Made by a program: the position numbers and the translations under genes
Origin: Mycolicibacterium aurum
GTDB taxonomy: Bacteria > Actinomycetota > Actinomycetes > Mycobacteriales > Mycobacteriaceae
Length of the DNA: 64,000 bases
Direction: 5' to 3'
Assembly: GCA_900078775.1 (NCBI GenBank)
Contig: LT549889.1
Span: forward strand, 5,828,001 to 5,892,000
Shown here: piece by piece, positions 18,364-26,051 of the stretch
Numbering within the stretch: position 1 is the first letter of the stretch
Layout: each line of letters begins with the position of its first letter
The notes under the pieces: model-generated
Database searches by the model: none
Told to the model about the DNA's origin: nothing
The model's input: only the letters and a program-made list of their open reading frames with translations

Positions 18364-18665
18364 TGACCGTCATCATCGGCATCGGGCAGCTGCGCAGCTA
18401 CACCCGGTCCTACATCGAGCGGGCCGGGTCGGGGGAGACCTTCCAGGTGCTGCGCCGCGGCCGGCCCATCGCGCGGCTGCAGGCCGTCGGGGACGCCCAG
18501 CCCGAGATCGACGCCGAGGTGATCCCGGTGCCCCTGGCCGAACTGCGCACCCGGCCCGCCCGGGTCTTCGACCGGGTGGCGGCCGGCAACACCGTCCTGG
18601 TCACCTACCGGGGCCGTGACGTCGCCACGCTGCAACCCGTCGACCAGACGACCTGTCAGCGGTAG
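18363..18665 (+). CDS. Small protein with two Phd/YefM-like segments, no toxin alongside
   Basis: 100 residues from ATG 18363, sharing one base with the preceding stop (TGATG). Two related halves are visible: QLRSYTRSYIERAGSGETFQ with VLRRGRPIARLQAV, and ELRTRPARVFDRVAAGNTVL with VTYRGRDVATLQPV. Each looks like the N-terminal DNA-binding fold of Phd/YefM antitoxins. There is no PIN or RelE toxin next to it. It could be an operon-linked transcription factor rather than an antitoxin (inference). It overlaps the 3' end of yajQ by 10 bases tail to tail. Confidence 0.65.
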   Translation: MTVIIGIGQLRSYTRSYIERAGSGETFQVLRRGRPIARLQAVGDAQPEIDAEVIPVPLAELRTRPARVFDRVAAGNTVLVTYRGRDVATLQPVDQTTCQR

Positions 18666-19147
18666 TTGACGAACTGCAGCGCCACCTCGAGGTCGGCGCC
18701 ACGCAGCAGGGCCTGCACGGCCTGCAGATCGTCGCGCTTCTTCGAGCTGACCCGGATCTCCTCGCCCTGGATCTGCGCCTTCACCCCCTTGGGGCCCTCG
18801 TCGCGGATCAGCTTGGTGATCTTCTTGGCGTTCTCGCTGTCGATGCCCTGCTTGATGTTGCCGATCACCTTGTAGGTCTTGCCCGAGGGCTGCGGGTCGC
18901 CGGCCTCGAAGGCCTTCATCGAGATGTCGCGGCGCACCAACTTCTCCTTGAAGACGTCGACGGCGGCCTTGACGCGCTCCTCGGTGGAGGACACCAAAAT
19001 GATGCCTTCCTCACCCTGCCACTCGATGGTGGTGTCGGTTCCACGGAAGTCGAAACGGGTCGCCAACTCCTTGGCTGCCTGGTTGAGGGCGTTGTCGACC
19101 TCTTGCCGGTCGGCCTTGCTGACGATGTCGAAGCTTGAATCCGCCAC
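18656..19147 (-). CDS. yajQ: YajQ family nucleotide-binding protein
   Basis: 163 residues from GTG 19147 behind AGGAGG (19153-19158). It opens MADSSFDIVSKADRQEVDNA and contains FDFRGTDTTIEW and KVIGNIKQGIDSENAKKITK, all hallmarks of YajQ. Members bind nucleotides such as cyclic-di-GMP in some bacteria; the mycobacterial role is unclear. In M. tuberculosis it is Rv0566c, near gpsA (Rv0564c). Here the mce operon lies between them. Confidence 0.94.
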   Translation of the reverse strand: MADSSFDIVSKADRQEVDNALNQAAKELATRFDFRGTDTTIEWQGEEGIILVSSTEERVKAAVDVFKEKLVRRDISMKAFEAGDPQPSGKTYKVIGNIKQGIDSENAKKITKLIRDEGPKGVKAQIQGEEIRVSSKKRDDLQAVQALLRGADLEVALQFVNYR

Positions 19148-19186
19148 TGGATCCTCCTGCTGAGTGTTGGGGCCGTTTTCGTCTTC

Positions 19187-19205
19187 GGTACATCCTCGTT
19201 GTACC
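19187..19205. promoter_or_regulatory. Palindrome between yajQ and tRNA-Tyr
   Basis: GGTACA-N7-TGTACC is a perfect 6-bp inverted repeat midway between the divergent yajQ start (19147) and the tRNA (19227). It may be an operator or overlap promoter elements for both. Confidence 0.3.
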
Positions 19206-19226
19206 CTGCTACTCGCACCAAATTCC

Positions 19227-19309
19227 GGCAGGTTGCCCGAGCGGCCAATGGGAGCGGACTGTAAATCCGTCGGCTAACGCCTACACAGGTTCGAATCCTG
19301 TACCTGCCA
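19227..19309 (+). tRNA. tRNA-Tyr (GTA anticodon)
   Basis: Acceptor stem GGCAGGT (19227-19233) pairs with ACCTGCC (19302-19308), with discriminator A at 19309. The anticodon loop is CTGTAAA with GTA, there is a long class II variable arm, and the T loop is GGTTCGAATCC. CCA is not encoded. Its 3' part (from 19258) is supplied by the integrated element, because the same bases recur at 28806. Confidence 0.96.
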
Positions 19310-19326
19310 CACTGATCAGGCCCCCT
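19258..19326 (+). repeat. attL core repeat (3' half of tRNA-Tyr plus terminator arm)
   Basis: 69 bases identical to 28806-28874. They run from the anticodon stem of tRNA-Tyr through the 3' end and into the left arm of the following terminator. Insertion here keeps the tRNA functional. The integrase gene ends 23 bases beyond the repeat. Confidence 0.95.
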
Positions 19327-19341
19327 TTCGAGGGGGCCTGA
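19316..19341 (+). terminator. Rho-independent-type terminator after tRNA-Tyr
   Basis: TCAGGCCCCC (19316-19325) and GGGGGCCTGA (19332-19341) form a 10-bp stem with a TTTCGA loop, followed by CGTGTTT. A sister hairpin with a different loop follows attR. Confidence 0.85.
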
Positions 19342-19348
19342 CGTGTTT

Positions 19349-20527
19349 CTAGGAGACCTGCGTCCGCAGTGCGTCCGCAGTAGCTCCAGCAGCCGTATCG
19401 AAGGCCGCCGCGACAGCGTCTAGATCGTCCGGATAGAGGTGCCCGTACCGGTCCAGGGTGAGGACCGCGGACTTGTGCCCGAGGAGCTTCTGGACGACCT
19501 TGATGTTGGCTCCCGACCTGATGGCTAGCGCCGCGCACGTGTGCCTCAAGTCGTGCAGTCGAACCCCAGCACATCCGTCGACCGCCGCCGTGGCCTTCTG
19601 GAACGAGTAGCGCGCCTGACCGAGCGTCAGCCACTTATCGCCACGGGTGGGAGGGAACAGCAGATCGTCCGCCGAGCGATTCTGGATCTCGGTCTTCAAG
19701 AGCTTGTTCAAGAACGCCGGCACCGGCACGGTCCGCGACTGCTTACCCTTCGTCGGCCCCTCCACCTGCCCCTGCTTACGGACGTAGGTCACCGATCGTG
19801 TCACCCGGATACGGGCGGCCTCGGTGTCCACGCTGGACACCTTGAGCGCGATCGCCTCACCGAAGCGGAGTCCGCACAATCCGAGGACCAGGATCAGCGT
19901 GCGGTGCCGACCGGCGGCCATCGCTACCCGGTGCAACTGCTCGTGCGTCAGGTATCGCTGCTCAGTCTCCTCAATTGCTGGTAGCTCGATGCCCTCGGCC
20001 GGGCTGGCGGATAGGTGCTTCGCCTTCACTGCGAACCGCAACACAGAACCAACGAGCAGGTTGGCCTGACGCACCCGGGACGGACTCAACCCCCGCCCCT
20101 CGAACCGGACCGAACCATCCACGGACAGGCCGGTGACCCACACCTGAAGCTCGTCGAACTTCACGTCCCGTAGCGGCACGTCCTTCCAGCGGGGTAGGAC
20201 GATCGTGTCGAGCAGGGAGCGGTATCCGGCGACAGTCTTCGGGGCGCGGACTGCTTTCGTGGCGATCCATCGCTCGGCCATCGTCCCGAACGTGACAGCG
20301 GACAGTGCCGGGTCGGTCCAGGTGCCCGTCACTTGATCGGAGACCTGCTTGTTCAACCAGTTTTGCGCATCGGCTTTTCTGCCGAACCCCTTGGCGTGCT
20401 CTTTGCCGTTTTCGTCGACATACCTTGCACGCCAACGCAACCCTTTGCCGTATGCGGCACTCTTCGAGCCATCGGATTTTTGCCAACGGTCCTCGACGCC
20501 GGATCGGCGATTACGTGTTTGAGGCAT
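19349..20527 (-). CDS. int: Tyrosine-type integrase
   Basis: 392 residues. The N-terminal arm-binding region has a basic segment (YGKGLRWRARYVDENGKEHAKGF), a core-binding domain covers about 75-175, and the catalytic domain covers about 190-370. Catalytic residues visible are R221 (GLRFGEA), H325 and R328 (HDLRHT), H351 (LGHKS) and nucleophile Y361 (LDRYGHLY). It integrates and excises the element at tRNA-Tyr. Paired repeats near both element ends are likely its arm sites. The start overlaps nothing and lies 7 bases from the repressor stop, so the two may be co-transcribed. Confidence 0.96.
   Translation of the reverse strand: MPQTRNRRSGVEDRWQKSDGSKSAAYGKGLRWRARYVDENGKEHAKGFGRKADAQNWLNKQVSDQVTGTWTDPALSAVTFGTMAERWIATKAVRAPKTVAGYRSLLDTIVLPRWKDVPLRDVKFDELQVWVTGLSVDGSVRFEGRGLSPSRVRQANLLVGSVLRFAVKAKHLSASPAEGIELPAIEETEQRYLTHEQLHRVAMAAGRHRTLILVLGLCGLRFGEAIALKVSSVDTEAARIRVTRSVTYVRKQGQVEGPTKGKQSRTVPVPAFLNKLLKTEIQNRSADDLLFPPTRGDKWLTLGQARYSFQKATAAVDGCAGVRLHDLRHTCAALAIRSGANIKVVQKLLGHKSAVLTLDRYGHLYPDDLDAVAAAFDTAAGATADALRTQVS
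19361..19380 (+). repeat. Putative integrase arm-type sites, left end
   Basis: CGTCCGCAG occurs twice at 11-bp spacing (19361-19369 and 19372-19380). The same doublet at the same spacing and orientation is at 28682-28701 near the other end. In the excised circle the two pairs would flank the att core, as arm-type sites of tyrosine integrases do. They overlap the last codons of the integrase gene. Confidence 0.55.
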
Positions 20528-20534
20528 CGTGCTC

Positions 20535-21182
20535 TCACTTTTTCCCTAAGCGGCGCTTGAGCTTGTCCATTTCGATCATCTGAGCAAATTCGTCTTCGCT
20601 GAACAGCACGTGATCGATGATCTGATGAAGGAGGGTCTGTTTGATCTTGAAGTCCTGGTCGTTGTAGTACAGAGCAAAGTTGTCGCCGTCCGCTTGGTTC
20701 AGTCGGCCGCCACGCTGGAACGCTGGTGACTGACGAACTTGGTAGGTGTACAACTCCCAGACCTCAGACAACCCTCGCCTATCCATGAACTGCTCCTCGG
20801 TGCTGTCATCAGTGTTGTTGACCCACCGGTCTATCTGCCTGACGGCTTGCAGCACCGCGCGCCGAGCGCGGATGGTCATCTCGACTTGCGAGTACTCGCG
20901 CATTAGGAAATCCTTTGCGGGCGAGAAGGTTAACTCGTCGAGCCGTAACTCGAGTACGCCGGCAATTGCTATGGCTTCAGACAGTTTGACGTCTCGAGTT
21001 CCTCGCTCGATGCGTGTAATCGCAGACGGGTCAAGCTTGAGGTCGACCGCTAGCAGAAGTTCGGCAAGCTGCCTTTGGCTCCATCCACGAGACTCTCTTG
21101 CCTGCCTCATTAGATCGCCAAACTGGGCGTTTACGCCTCCAGCAGCGTCGTCGGCTGGGTCCTGGTCATCATCTTGGTGCAC
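20535..21182 (-). CDS. XRE-family repressor, probable immunity repressor of the element
   Basis: 215 residues. A helix-turn-helix domain at about 20-78 has the Cro/CI pattern (GDLMRQARESRGWSQRQLAELL, then LDPSAITRIERGTRDVKLSEA). The C-terminal half (about 85-215) is helical and has no LexA/CI autoprotease motif that I can see. It is divergent from the small HTH gene at 21274 across a 91-bp palindrome-rich gap, the classic layout of a lysogeny switch. Confidence 0.85.
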   Translation of the reverse strand: MHQDDDQDPADDAAGGVNAQFGDLMRQARESRGWSQRQLAELLLAVDLKLDPSAITRIERGTRDVKLSEAIAIAGVLELRLDELTFSPAKDFLMREYSQVEMTIRARRAVLQAVRQIDRWVNNTDDSTEEQFMDRRGLSEVWELYTYQVRQSPAFQRGGRLNQADGDNFALYYNDQDFKIKQTLLHQIIDHVLFSEDEFAQMIEMDKLKRRLGKK

Positions 21183-21273
21183 AAATCACAGTGTAGTGCT
21201 TGACGAACACCGTCAACAGTGCCAACCTGATGGTGTTATTTCAACACTGAGATGTGATTGGAGCACTGTTCGA
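21183..21273. promoter_or_regulatory. Divergent control region of the element
   Basis: 91 bp between repressor and small HTH gene. It holds the inverted repeat GTGTT-ATTTC-AACAC (about 21233-21247) and several partial AGTGTT/AACACT-like words (CAGTGTAGTG, GAACACC, CAACAGTG, GCACTGTTC). TTGACG at 21200-21205 on the plus strand and TTGACG on the minus strand (complement of 21211-21216) could be -35 boxes. Repeated GTGTT/AACAC words are candidate repressor operators. Confidence 0.5.
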
Positions 21274-21486
21274 ATGGAAAGCGACGAAATCATCGACACC
21301 AAGGCGGTGTCTCAAATGACTGGATTGCCGACGGGAACCCTGCGGTACTTCCGCAGCACCAACCAAGGGCCGGCGAGTTTCACCCTTGGACGTCGCGTGG
21401 TCTATAGGCGAAGCGAGTGCGAGCGCTGGATCGCAGAGCAGGAGAGGGCGACCCGGCGCGGCGGCACCAGCGGGGAGGTCGCATAG
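21274..21486 (+). CDS. Small helix-turn-helix protein (excisionase/AlpA-like)
   Basis: 70 residues from ATG 21274 (MESDEIIDTKAVSQMTGLPT). The winged-HTH pattern DTKAVSQMTGLPTGTLRYFR followed by LGRRVVYRRSECERWIAEQE is typical of MerR-like excisionases and AlpA activators. As the first rightward gene, opposite the repressor, it may act as Xis or a Cro-like control factor. The next ATG follows its stop directly. Confidence 0.8.
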   Translation: MESDEIIDTKAVSQMTGLPTGTLRYFRSTNQGPASFTLGRRVVYRRSECERWIAEQERATRRGGTSGEVA

Positions 21487-21648
21487 ATGCACCCCAACGT
21501 CGACCAGCTCGACCGTGACGCTGTCGACGACCACAACCTCGTCGACCATGAGCCCGCCGGGGACGACCCGGCGGAATGCGGAACGGCCCCCGAACCCCAG
21601 ATGTTGGCGCATCTGGCGGGGACCGATCGGAACCACCCCAACCGTTAG
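21487..21648 (+). CDS. Small acidic phage-type ORF
   Basis: 53 residues starting directly after the previous stop (TAG-ATG) and opening MHPNVDQLDRDAVDDHNLVD. Rich in Asp, His and Pro, with no recognised domain. Tight coupling to the HTH gene and the following TAGGAG ribosome site support it being real, but the length makes this uncertain. Confidence 0.5.
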   Translation: MHPNVDQLDRDAVDDHNLVDHEPAGDDPAECGTAPEPQMLAHLAGTDRNHPNR

Positions 21649-21665
21649 ATAGGAGAAGTTCAACA

Positions 21666-21989
21666 ATGACTGTACCCACCCCGACCGCCTCGCCGGTACC
21701 CCGGCAGTGCCGTCACTGCACCGTGCCCACCAATGGGGCCGATGTGTGCCCGTTCTGCTCGACATACACCCCGCCCGCGACCATCGGGCAGAAGCTCGAC
21801 GTTCTGGTCAACCGCATCGACATCGTCCGGGCGGACGGCAACGACATCTTGCAAGGGTTGCCGGCGGATGCCCCACTGTTCGCCGTCACCGATCTGGTGG
21901 TCGCGCTCAATCATCTCAAGCGGGCCGCAGTCTCGCTCGACAAGGCGTCCAACGCCCTCGAAGCTGACGCCGAGGCGGTGACCCGATGA
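21666..21989 (+). CDS. Small zinc-ribbon protein of the element
   Basis: 107 residues from ATG 21666 behind AGGAGAAG. Two CxxC pairs (CRHC and CPFC, about residues 15-32) suggest a zinc ribbon. The C-terminal half is helical (DAPLFAVTDLVVALNHLKRA). Function unknown. Its stop overlaps the next start by 4 bases. Confidence 0.7.
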   Translation: MTVPTPTASPVPRQCRHCTVPTNGADVCPFCSTYTPPATIGQKLDVLVNRIDIVRADGNDILQGLPADAPLFAVTDLVVALNHLKRAAVSLDKASNALEADAEAVTR

Positions 21990-22684
21990 GCCAGGTCATG
22001 CAGGCACTCTGCTGCACCTGCGGAGCACTCCGAGAATGCCGGCGGCCACGCAACCACCGCGCCGAAAACTACTGGATGGCCGGTCCGATCGACCGGAACT
22101 GGCATCGCGAAACCGGCGACCTGAAATGCGCTGAATGCGGGCGCATCACGACGCACGCCATCATCCATCCCGCCGGGGACAAGTTCCGCGACCACGCGGA
22201 GATGCTTCAACTGATCGCACTCGGCTGGACTAACAAGCGCTTCTCCGAAGAGAAGAAGGCAGAGATCCGTCGGCAGTACCACGAGGCATTTCCTCAGAAC
22301 CCATACATGGATCACATTTGGTGGAAGAGCGACGAAAACAAGGCCAGAGAAGCCGGACAAAAGATGTTTCCGGCGATGTGCGGCCAAATGATCCCTGTAC
22401 CGGACGAAAAGCTCCCCGGCGGTGCTGTCACGGAGTTCCGGGCTCCAGAGCAGTTGACCGATCCGGAGGTTCTTGAGCACGAACACCTCGACCCGGAGAC
22501 CGGATTGTGGTGGGACATCGGTGATTGCGTCAACTGCCTGCGCTACCGGAACGACAAGCTGTTGCGGGAACGCCGCGAGAAGTTGGCGAAGGTCCTGCTG
22601 GCTGCCGCGGTCAGCACCGACAAGCTCGACCCTGATCTGGTCAACTCGCTGCTCGACAAGCTACGTGGGATGGCCGATAAATGA
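21986..22684 (+). CDS. Phage-type protein with Cys motifs (DUF6315-like)
   Basis: 232 residues from ATG 21986, overlapping neighbours on both sides with ATGA junctions. Cys pairs CCTCG, KCAECG and a later CVNC suggest metal binding. Aromatic-rich segments (ENYWMAGPIDRNWHRETG) resemble a protein family found in mycobacterial prophage-like elements. The family name is from memory and not certain. Function unknown. Confidence 0.65.
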   Translation: MSQVMQALCCTCGALRECRRPRNHRAENYWMAGPIDRNWHRETGDLKCAECGRITTHAIIHPAGDKFRDHAEMLQLIALGWTNKRFSEEKKAEIRRQYHEAFPQNPYMDHIWWKSDENKAREAGQKMFPAMCGQMIPVPDEKLPGGAVTEFRAPEQLTDPEVLEHEHLDPETGLWWDIGDCVNCLRYRNDKLLRERREKLAKVLLAAAVSTDKLDPDLVNSLLDKLRGMADK

Positions 22685-23028
22685 CCCGCCGGACGACCGA
22701 GGATGCCCCCGCCGAGCGTGGCGGGGGCACTCCCCGGTCCCGAGAAGTGTCATGCATCCCGGTGTACGAACTGCTCTCGCCACTGCTCGGCAACCCCGAC
22801 CTAATCCCCGGCACCCCCGTGTGGTGCGAACTGGACGACACCGACCCCGCCAAATGGCAGGCCATCCTCTGGGCCGCCGTGTGGTGGGCAGTCGGACAAG
22901 ACACACGCCAGGCGGCCCTGTCAGACGCCGCCCACGAAATTGCCGACATCACCGACTGGAGCGCTGTTGCTCAACAGATCCGCTCCGGTCGTGGACGCGC
23001 CTACATCCCGCGGAGGGCTGCATCTTGA
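22681..23028 (+). CDS. DUF2742-like phage protein
   Basis: 115 residues, start overlapping the previous stop. The segment VYELLSPLLGNPDLIPGTPVWCEL, then DPAKWQAILWAAVWWAV and ITDWSAVAQQIRSGRGRAYIPRR, resembles DUF2742 proteins of phiRv1/phiRv2-type elements. It is probably co-translated with the replication-type protein downstream. Confidence 0.65.
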   Translation: MTRRTTEDAPAERGGGTPRSREVSCIPVYELLSPLLGNPDLIPGTPVWCELDDTDPAKWQAILWAAVWWAVGQDTRQAALSDAAHEIADITDWSAVAQQIRSGRGRAYIPRRAAS

Positions 23029-24971
23029 GACTCGCCGATGAACTCCCCGACAACCCGTTCGCCGGCCTCGTCGACACCATCGTCGATGAAGCGAACCGGC
23101 GCGGTGACACCTCAACCGAAGGAATCGCGAAACTGGTGACCGAAGCATTCCAACAGCCAGCCCGTGAAACTGAGCCACCTGAGGATCTGTTCGAAGAACG
23201 CGAATCGCTGCGCCGCATCCGCGACTTCGCCCGCCAGCACATGGTCGCACCTGGTGCAGTTCTACTCGGTGTTCTCCAGCGCGCGGAGACTGCCGCACCG
23301 CAGCACGTGATGATCCCGCCGATGATCGGCAGCCCGAAGCCACTCAACACCGTGGTCGTCAACGTCGGCCCGTCCGGTCACGGGAAGACCGCCAGCGACG
23401 ACACCGCCGAGGAATACTGGCCCGCAGAGCTTCCCGTATTCCCGCTGGGCACCGCCGAGGGCATGTGCCAGGCGTTCGATCCCGACGAGGACGGACAGCC
23501 GCAGGTGCCCAACATCATCTTCTCCAGCAGCGAGATCGATAACTGGGCTGCCCTCGGCGAGCGGGCAGGATCGATGATCTTCCCCGTCATGCGCCAGGTC
23601 GTCACCGGGGACACCATCGGCCAGAAGAACGCCACCAAGGGCCACACCCGCATCGTGGCTAAACGCACCTACGGCTGCGGAATCAACCTGTCCGCACAAC
23701 CAGGGTCCAACGGGGCCGCGGTTCTGTTCCGCGACGCCCCCGGCGGATTCCCGCAGCGGTGTGTGTTCGGGTCCGTTTTGGACCCTGACGCCCCCGATGA
23801 GCCGCCCACCGGGATCGAGCCCTACCGACCCGCGCAGGAACCGGACTTCACCCCCAACGCCGGCCCCTACTACGAGATCCCGTTCCCCGAGTCCGTCGTC
23901 GCGGAGATCCGCGCCCATCAACGAGGAGTCCTGCGGGGAGAACCCGGCTTGAACCCCCTCGACGGGCACCGCAACCTGTGCAAAGCGAAAGTCGCTGCCG
24001 GCCTGATGCTGTTGGAAGGCCGCAACACGGTCACCGAGGATGACTGGCGCATCGCCGAACGCATCATGACGGTCTCGGATCGTGTGCGAGCAGACTTGAT
24101 CCGGGCCACCGAGGACACCGCCCGCACCGCCAATCGCGCCCGCGCGCTGGCCGCAGCAGACCGTGACGAAGTGGTCGCCACCACCAAGTTGCAGCGCGCC
24201 AAGAACACCATCATCAAGCACCTCGCGGAGAAGGGGGAACTACCGCGCCACGAGCTCCGCAAGCGTCTGCGCTCAGACCAACGGGAGCACTTCGACGCCG
24301 CCGTGGCAGAACTAGAAGATCAAGGTCGACTGTTTGCTGGCGAGTCTGGCACCTCGACCGTGTACCGGATCTCATCAGATTCAGACGGCCAGTCCACGTG
24401 GACCGAAAGTCCACGCCCTAAACCGCAGGTCAATGACCGTGGACCGAAAGTCCACGTGGACGCCGCCAACAACGTCACGCCGATCAAAACCCACAGTTCA
24501 GGGCAGCGCACCCCCGAGAAGCTGACATGTGCGCAGTGGTTCAACAATTGGATCGCGGACCTTCAGAACCAGGGCTACACCACCGCAACATCGTTTGCTG
24601 CGATAGAGGCAGGCATGGCTCTGGGCTACAGCAAGGGCAATATCCGGGCAGCGGCATCAGCGCACCCAGACGTGCACACAATCAACCGCAAGGGCGGCAC
24701 CGCGACCTGGTCGATCCAGCCTGGCTACCGGCCACCCGCATACGAGGGGGCACCGGAGTGGCTCGATAAGTGGCTCGATCAACAAGACGAAGGGTTCGTC
24801 CTACCCGAGGACGCCAAGCTCGCCGGTGAAGCCGCCGGCCACCCCTGGGACTCCGTGCGCCGCGCCGCCGGATTATCACCCCGGATCGAATCAGTACCGG
24901 CACACGGCGACAGCCGCAAAGACCGCATCTGGCGGATCACCGACTCCGACGGCGAAGGGGAAACCGCCTGA
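23025..24971 (+). CDS. P-loop ATPase, putative replication protein of the element
   Basis: 648 residues from TTG 23025, which overlaps the previous stop (TTGA) and follows GGAGGG at 23012. Walker A is GPSGHGKT at 115-122. A likely Walker B-type segment is NIIFSSSEID. A basic winged-helix-like stretch (AKNTIIKHLAEKGELPRHELRKRL) and a second C-terminal HTH-like block follow. It resembles DUF3987/primase-helicase proteins of phage islands. A symmetric repeat cluster inside the gene (24392-24461) could be its origin. A longer frame open from 22473 runs through other genes and is not used. Confidence 0.75.
   Translation: MRLADELPDNPFAGLVDTIVDEANRRGDTSTEGIAKLVTEAFQQPARETEPPEDLFEERESLRRIRDFARQHMVAPGAVLLGVLQRAETAAPQHVMIPPMIGSPKPLNTVVVNVGPSGHGKTASDDTAEEYWPAELPVFPLGTAEGMCQAFDPDEDGQPQVPNIIFSSSEIDNWAALGERAGSMIFPVMRQVVTGDTIGQKNATKGHTRIVAKRTYGCGINLSAQPGSNGAAVLFRDAPGGFPQRCVFGSVLDPDAPDEPPTGIEPYRPAQEPDFTPNAGPYYEIPFPESVVAEIRAHQRGVLRGEPGLNPLDGHRNLCKAKVAAGLMLLEGRNTVTEDDWRIAERIMTVSDRVRADLIRATEDTARTANRARALAAADRDEVVATTKLQRAKNTIIKHLAEKGELPRHELRKRLRSDQREHFDAAVAELEDQGRLFAGESGTSTVYRISSDSDGQSTWTESPRPKPQVNDRGPKVHVDAANNVTPIKTHSSGQRTPEKLTCAQWFNNWIADLQNQGYTTATSFAAIEAGMALGYSKGNIRAAASAHPDVHTINRKGGTATWSIQPGYRPPAYEGAPEWLDKWLDQQDEGFVLPEDAKLAGEAAGHPWDSVRRAAGLSPRIESVPAHGDSRKDRIWRITDSDGEGETA
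24392..24461. repeat. Symmetric GTCCAC/GTGGAC repeat cluster, candidate origin or operator
   Basis: CGTGGACCGAAAGTCCACG occurs twice (24397-24415 and 24438-24456). The first is preceded and the second followed by an extension making the palindrome GTCCACGTGGAC (24392-24403 and 24450-24461). The whole block is mirror-like around its centre. It lies within the replication-type gene in a stretch encoding a polar linker, which fits iterons. Confidence 0.7.
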
Positions 24972-25023
24972 CCGCTATGAGACCCGCACACCGAATCCGA
25001 CTGTCCTAGAAAGGAACCAATCC

Positions 25024-25296
25024 ATGTATCCCCACGTAACCCCAGAGCGCACCGCCGCAGCCCCCGAGGACGCCTTGATGATCGCCCGCCGCTTTCTGGC
25101 CGGCGACGAGATGGCGGCCGGCATCCTCCTCGGATCATCCGACCCGTACTCCTGCACACTGCAACTCGCCGGGTGGCTACGCACCGCCATCCAGACCGCC
25201 CTCGAATACGGCGCAGGAGAAGAATTCGACGACCAGACCGTCGACGATGTCCTCGGCCGCTGGCTAGACCAGATCCGCAAGGAAGCCCGCCGATGA
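25024..25296 (+). CDS. Small hypothetical protein of the element
   Basis: 90 residues from ATG 25024 behind AAAGGA. Helical and acidic, opening MYPHVTPERTAAAPEDALMI. No domain recognised. The stop overlaps the next start (ATGA). Confidence 0.65.
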   Translation: MYPHVTPERTAAAPEDALMIARRFLAGDEMAAGILLGSSDPYSCTLQLAGWLRTAIQTALEYGAGEEFDDQTVDDVLGRWLDQIRKEARR

Positions 25297-25583
25297 CCAC
25301 CATTGCCGGTGTCGGAGAACACCGCCCCGACGAGTACCGCGGCTGGCTGGTTTTCGCCACCCTGCCCGACGAACTACGCCGTTCCGAAGACGCCACCCAA
25401 GCCGCCGACGTAGAGCTGGCCAACCGCGACGGCCGGCCCTGGCGCAACCGACCTGCCACCACCGCCGAACGCGCCCTCCTCGAGCACCTCGGCTACCAAC
25501 TACCCGACGACCTCTACACCCGAGTGCAGTGGCGGCACGGCACCCTACGCAACCGCCGCTGGCCCCAACTCGAAACCACCTAG
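25293..25583 (+). CDS. Small hypothetical protein of the element
   Basis: 96 residues, start overlapping the previous stop. Contains RPATTAERALLEHLGYQLP and a basic C-terminus (WRHGTLRNRRWPQL). No family recognised. Position just before the scaffold-like gene suggests a head-assembly or accessory role, but nothing in the sequence proves it. Confidence 0.65.
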   Translation: MTTIAGVGEHRPDEYRGWLVFATLPDELRRSEDATQAADVELANRDGRPWRNRPATTAERALLEHLGYQLPDDLYTRVQWRHGTLRNRRWPQLETT

Positions 25584-25595
25584 GAGACAACACCA

Positions 25596-26051
25596 ATGTC
25601 AGAACAGATCGACCCCGAAGACACCACCCCCGACAGCACACCTCCAGACAAAGCCGCACTCGACACGACACCACCATCGGGACCGGGTGACAAGACCGGC
25701 AGTGAAGCGGCCCGCTACCGCGTCAAGCTCCGCGAAACCGAAACCGAACGTGATGCCCTCGCAGCACGATTGACAACCCTGCAACGCCGCGAAGCGGAAT
25801 CCGCCGTGGCTGATCTGCTCGCCCAGCCCGCAGACCTCTGGGACCTCGGCAACGCGACCGCTGCGCAATTCTTCACCGACACCGATGAACTCGACCGCGA
25901 CGGCCTACGGGCCGCCGCAACCGAACTCCTCAAACTGCGCCCACTGCTGGCCAAACCCCTTGACCCCGAACCCAAGCAGTGGGGACAGCACAGCAGTGCA
26001 ATCGGCCCGTCCGGCGGCGTGTCATGGGGAGAGGTCATAGGTAACGCCTAG
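25596..26051 (+). CDS. Putative capsid scaffolding protein
   Basis: 151 residues from ATG 25596 behind TAGGAGAC. Layout is typical of phage scaffolds: acidic, Pro/Thr-rich N-terminus (1-40), a charged coiled coil (about 42-72, RVKLRETETERDALAARLTT), then a small helical region (DLWDLGNATAAQFFTDTDEL) and a polar tail. It lies immediately before the capsid gene, as scaffolds usually do. Assignment is by architecture and position. Confidence 0.65.
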   Translation: MSEQIDPEDTTPDSTPPDKAALDTTPPSGPGDKTGSEAARYRVKLRETETERDALAARLTTLQRREAESAVADLLAQPADLWDLGNATAAQFFTDTDELDRDGLRAAATELLKLRPLLAKPLDPEPKQWGQHSSAIGPSGGVSWGEVIGNA

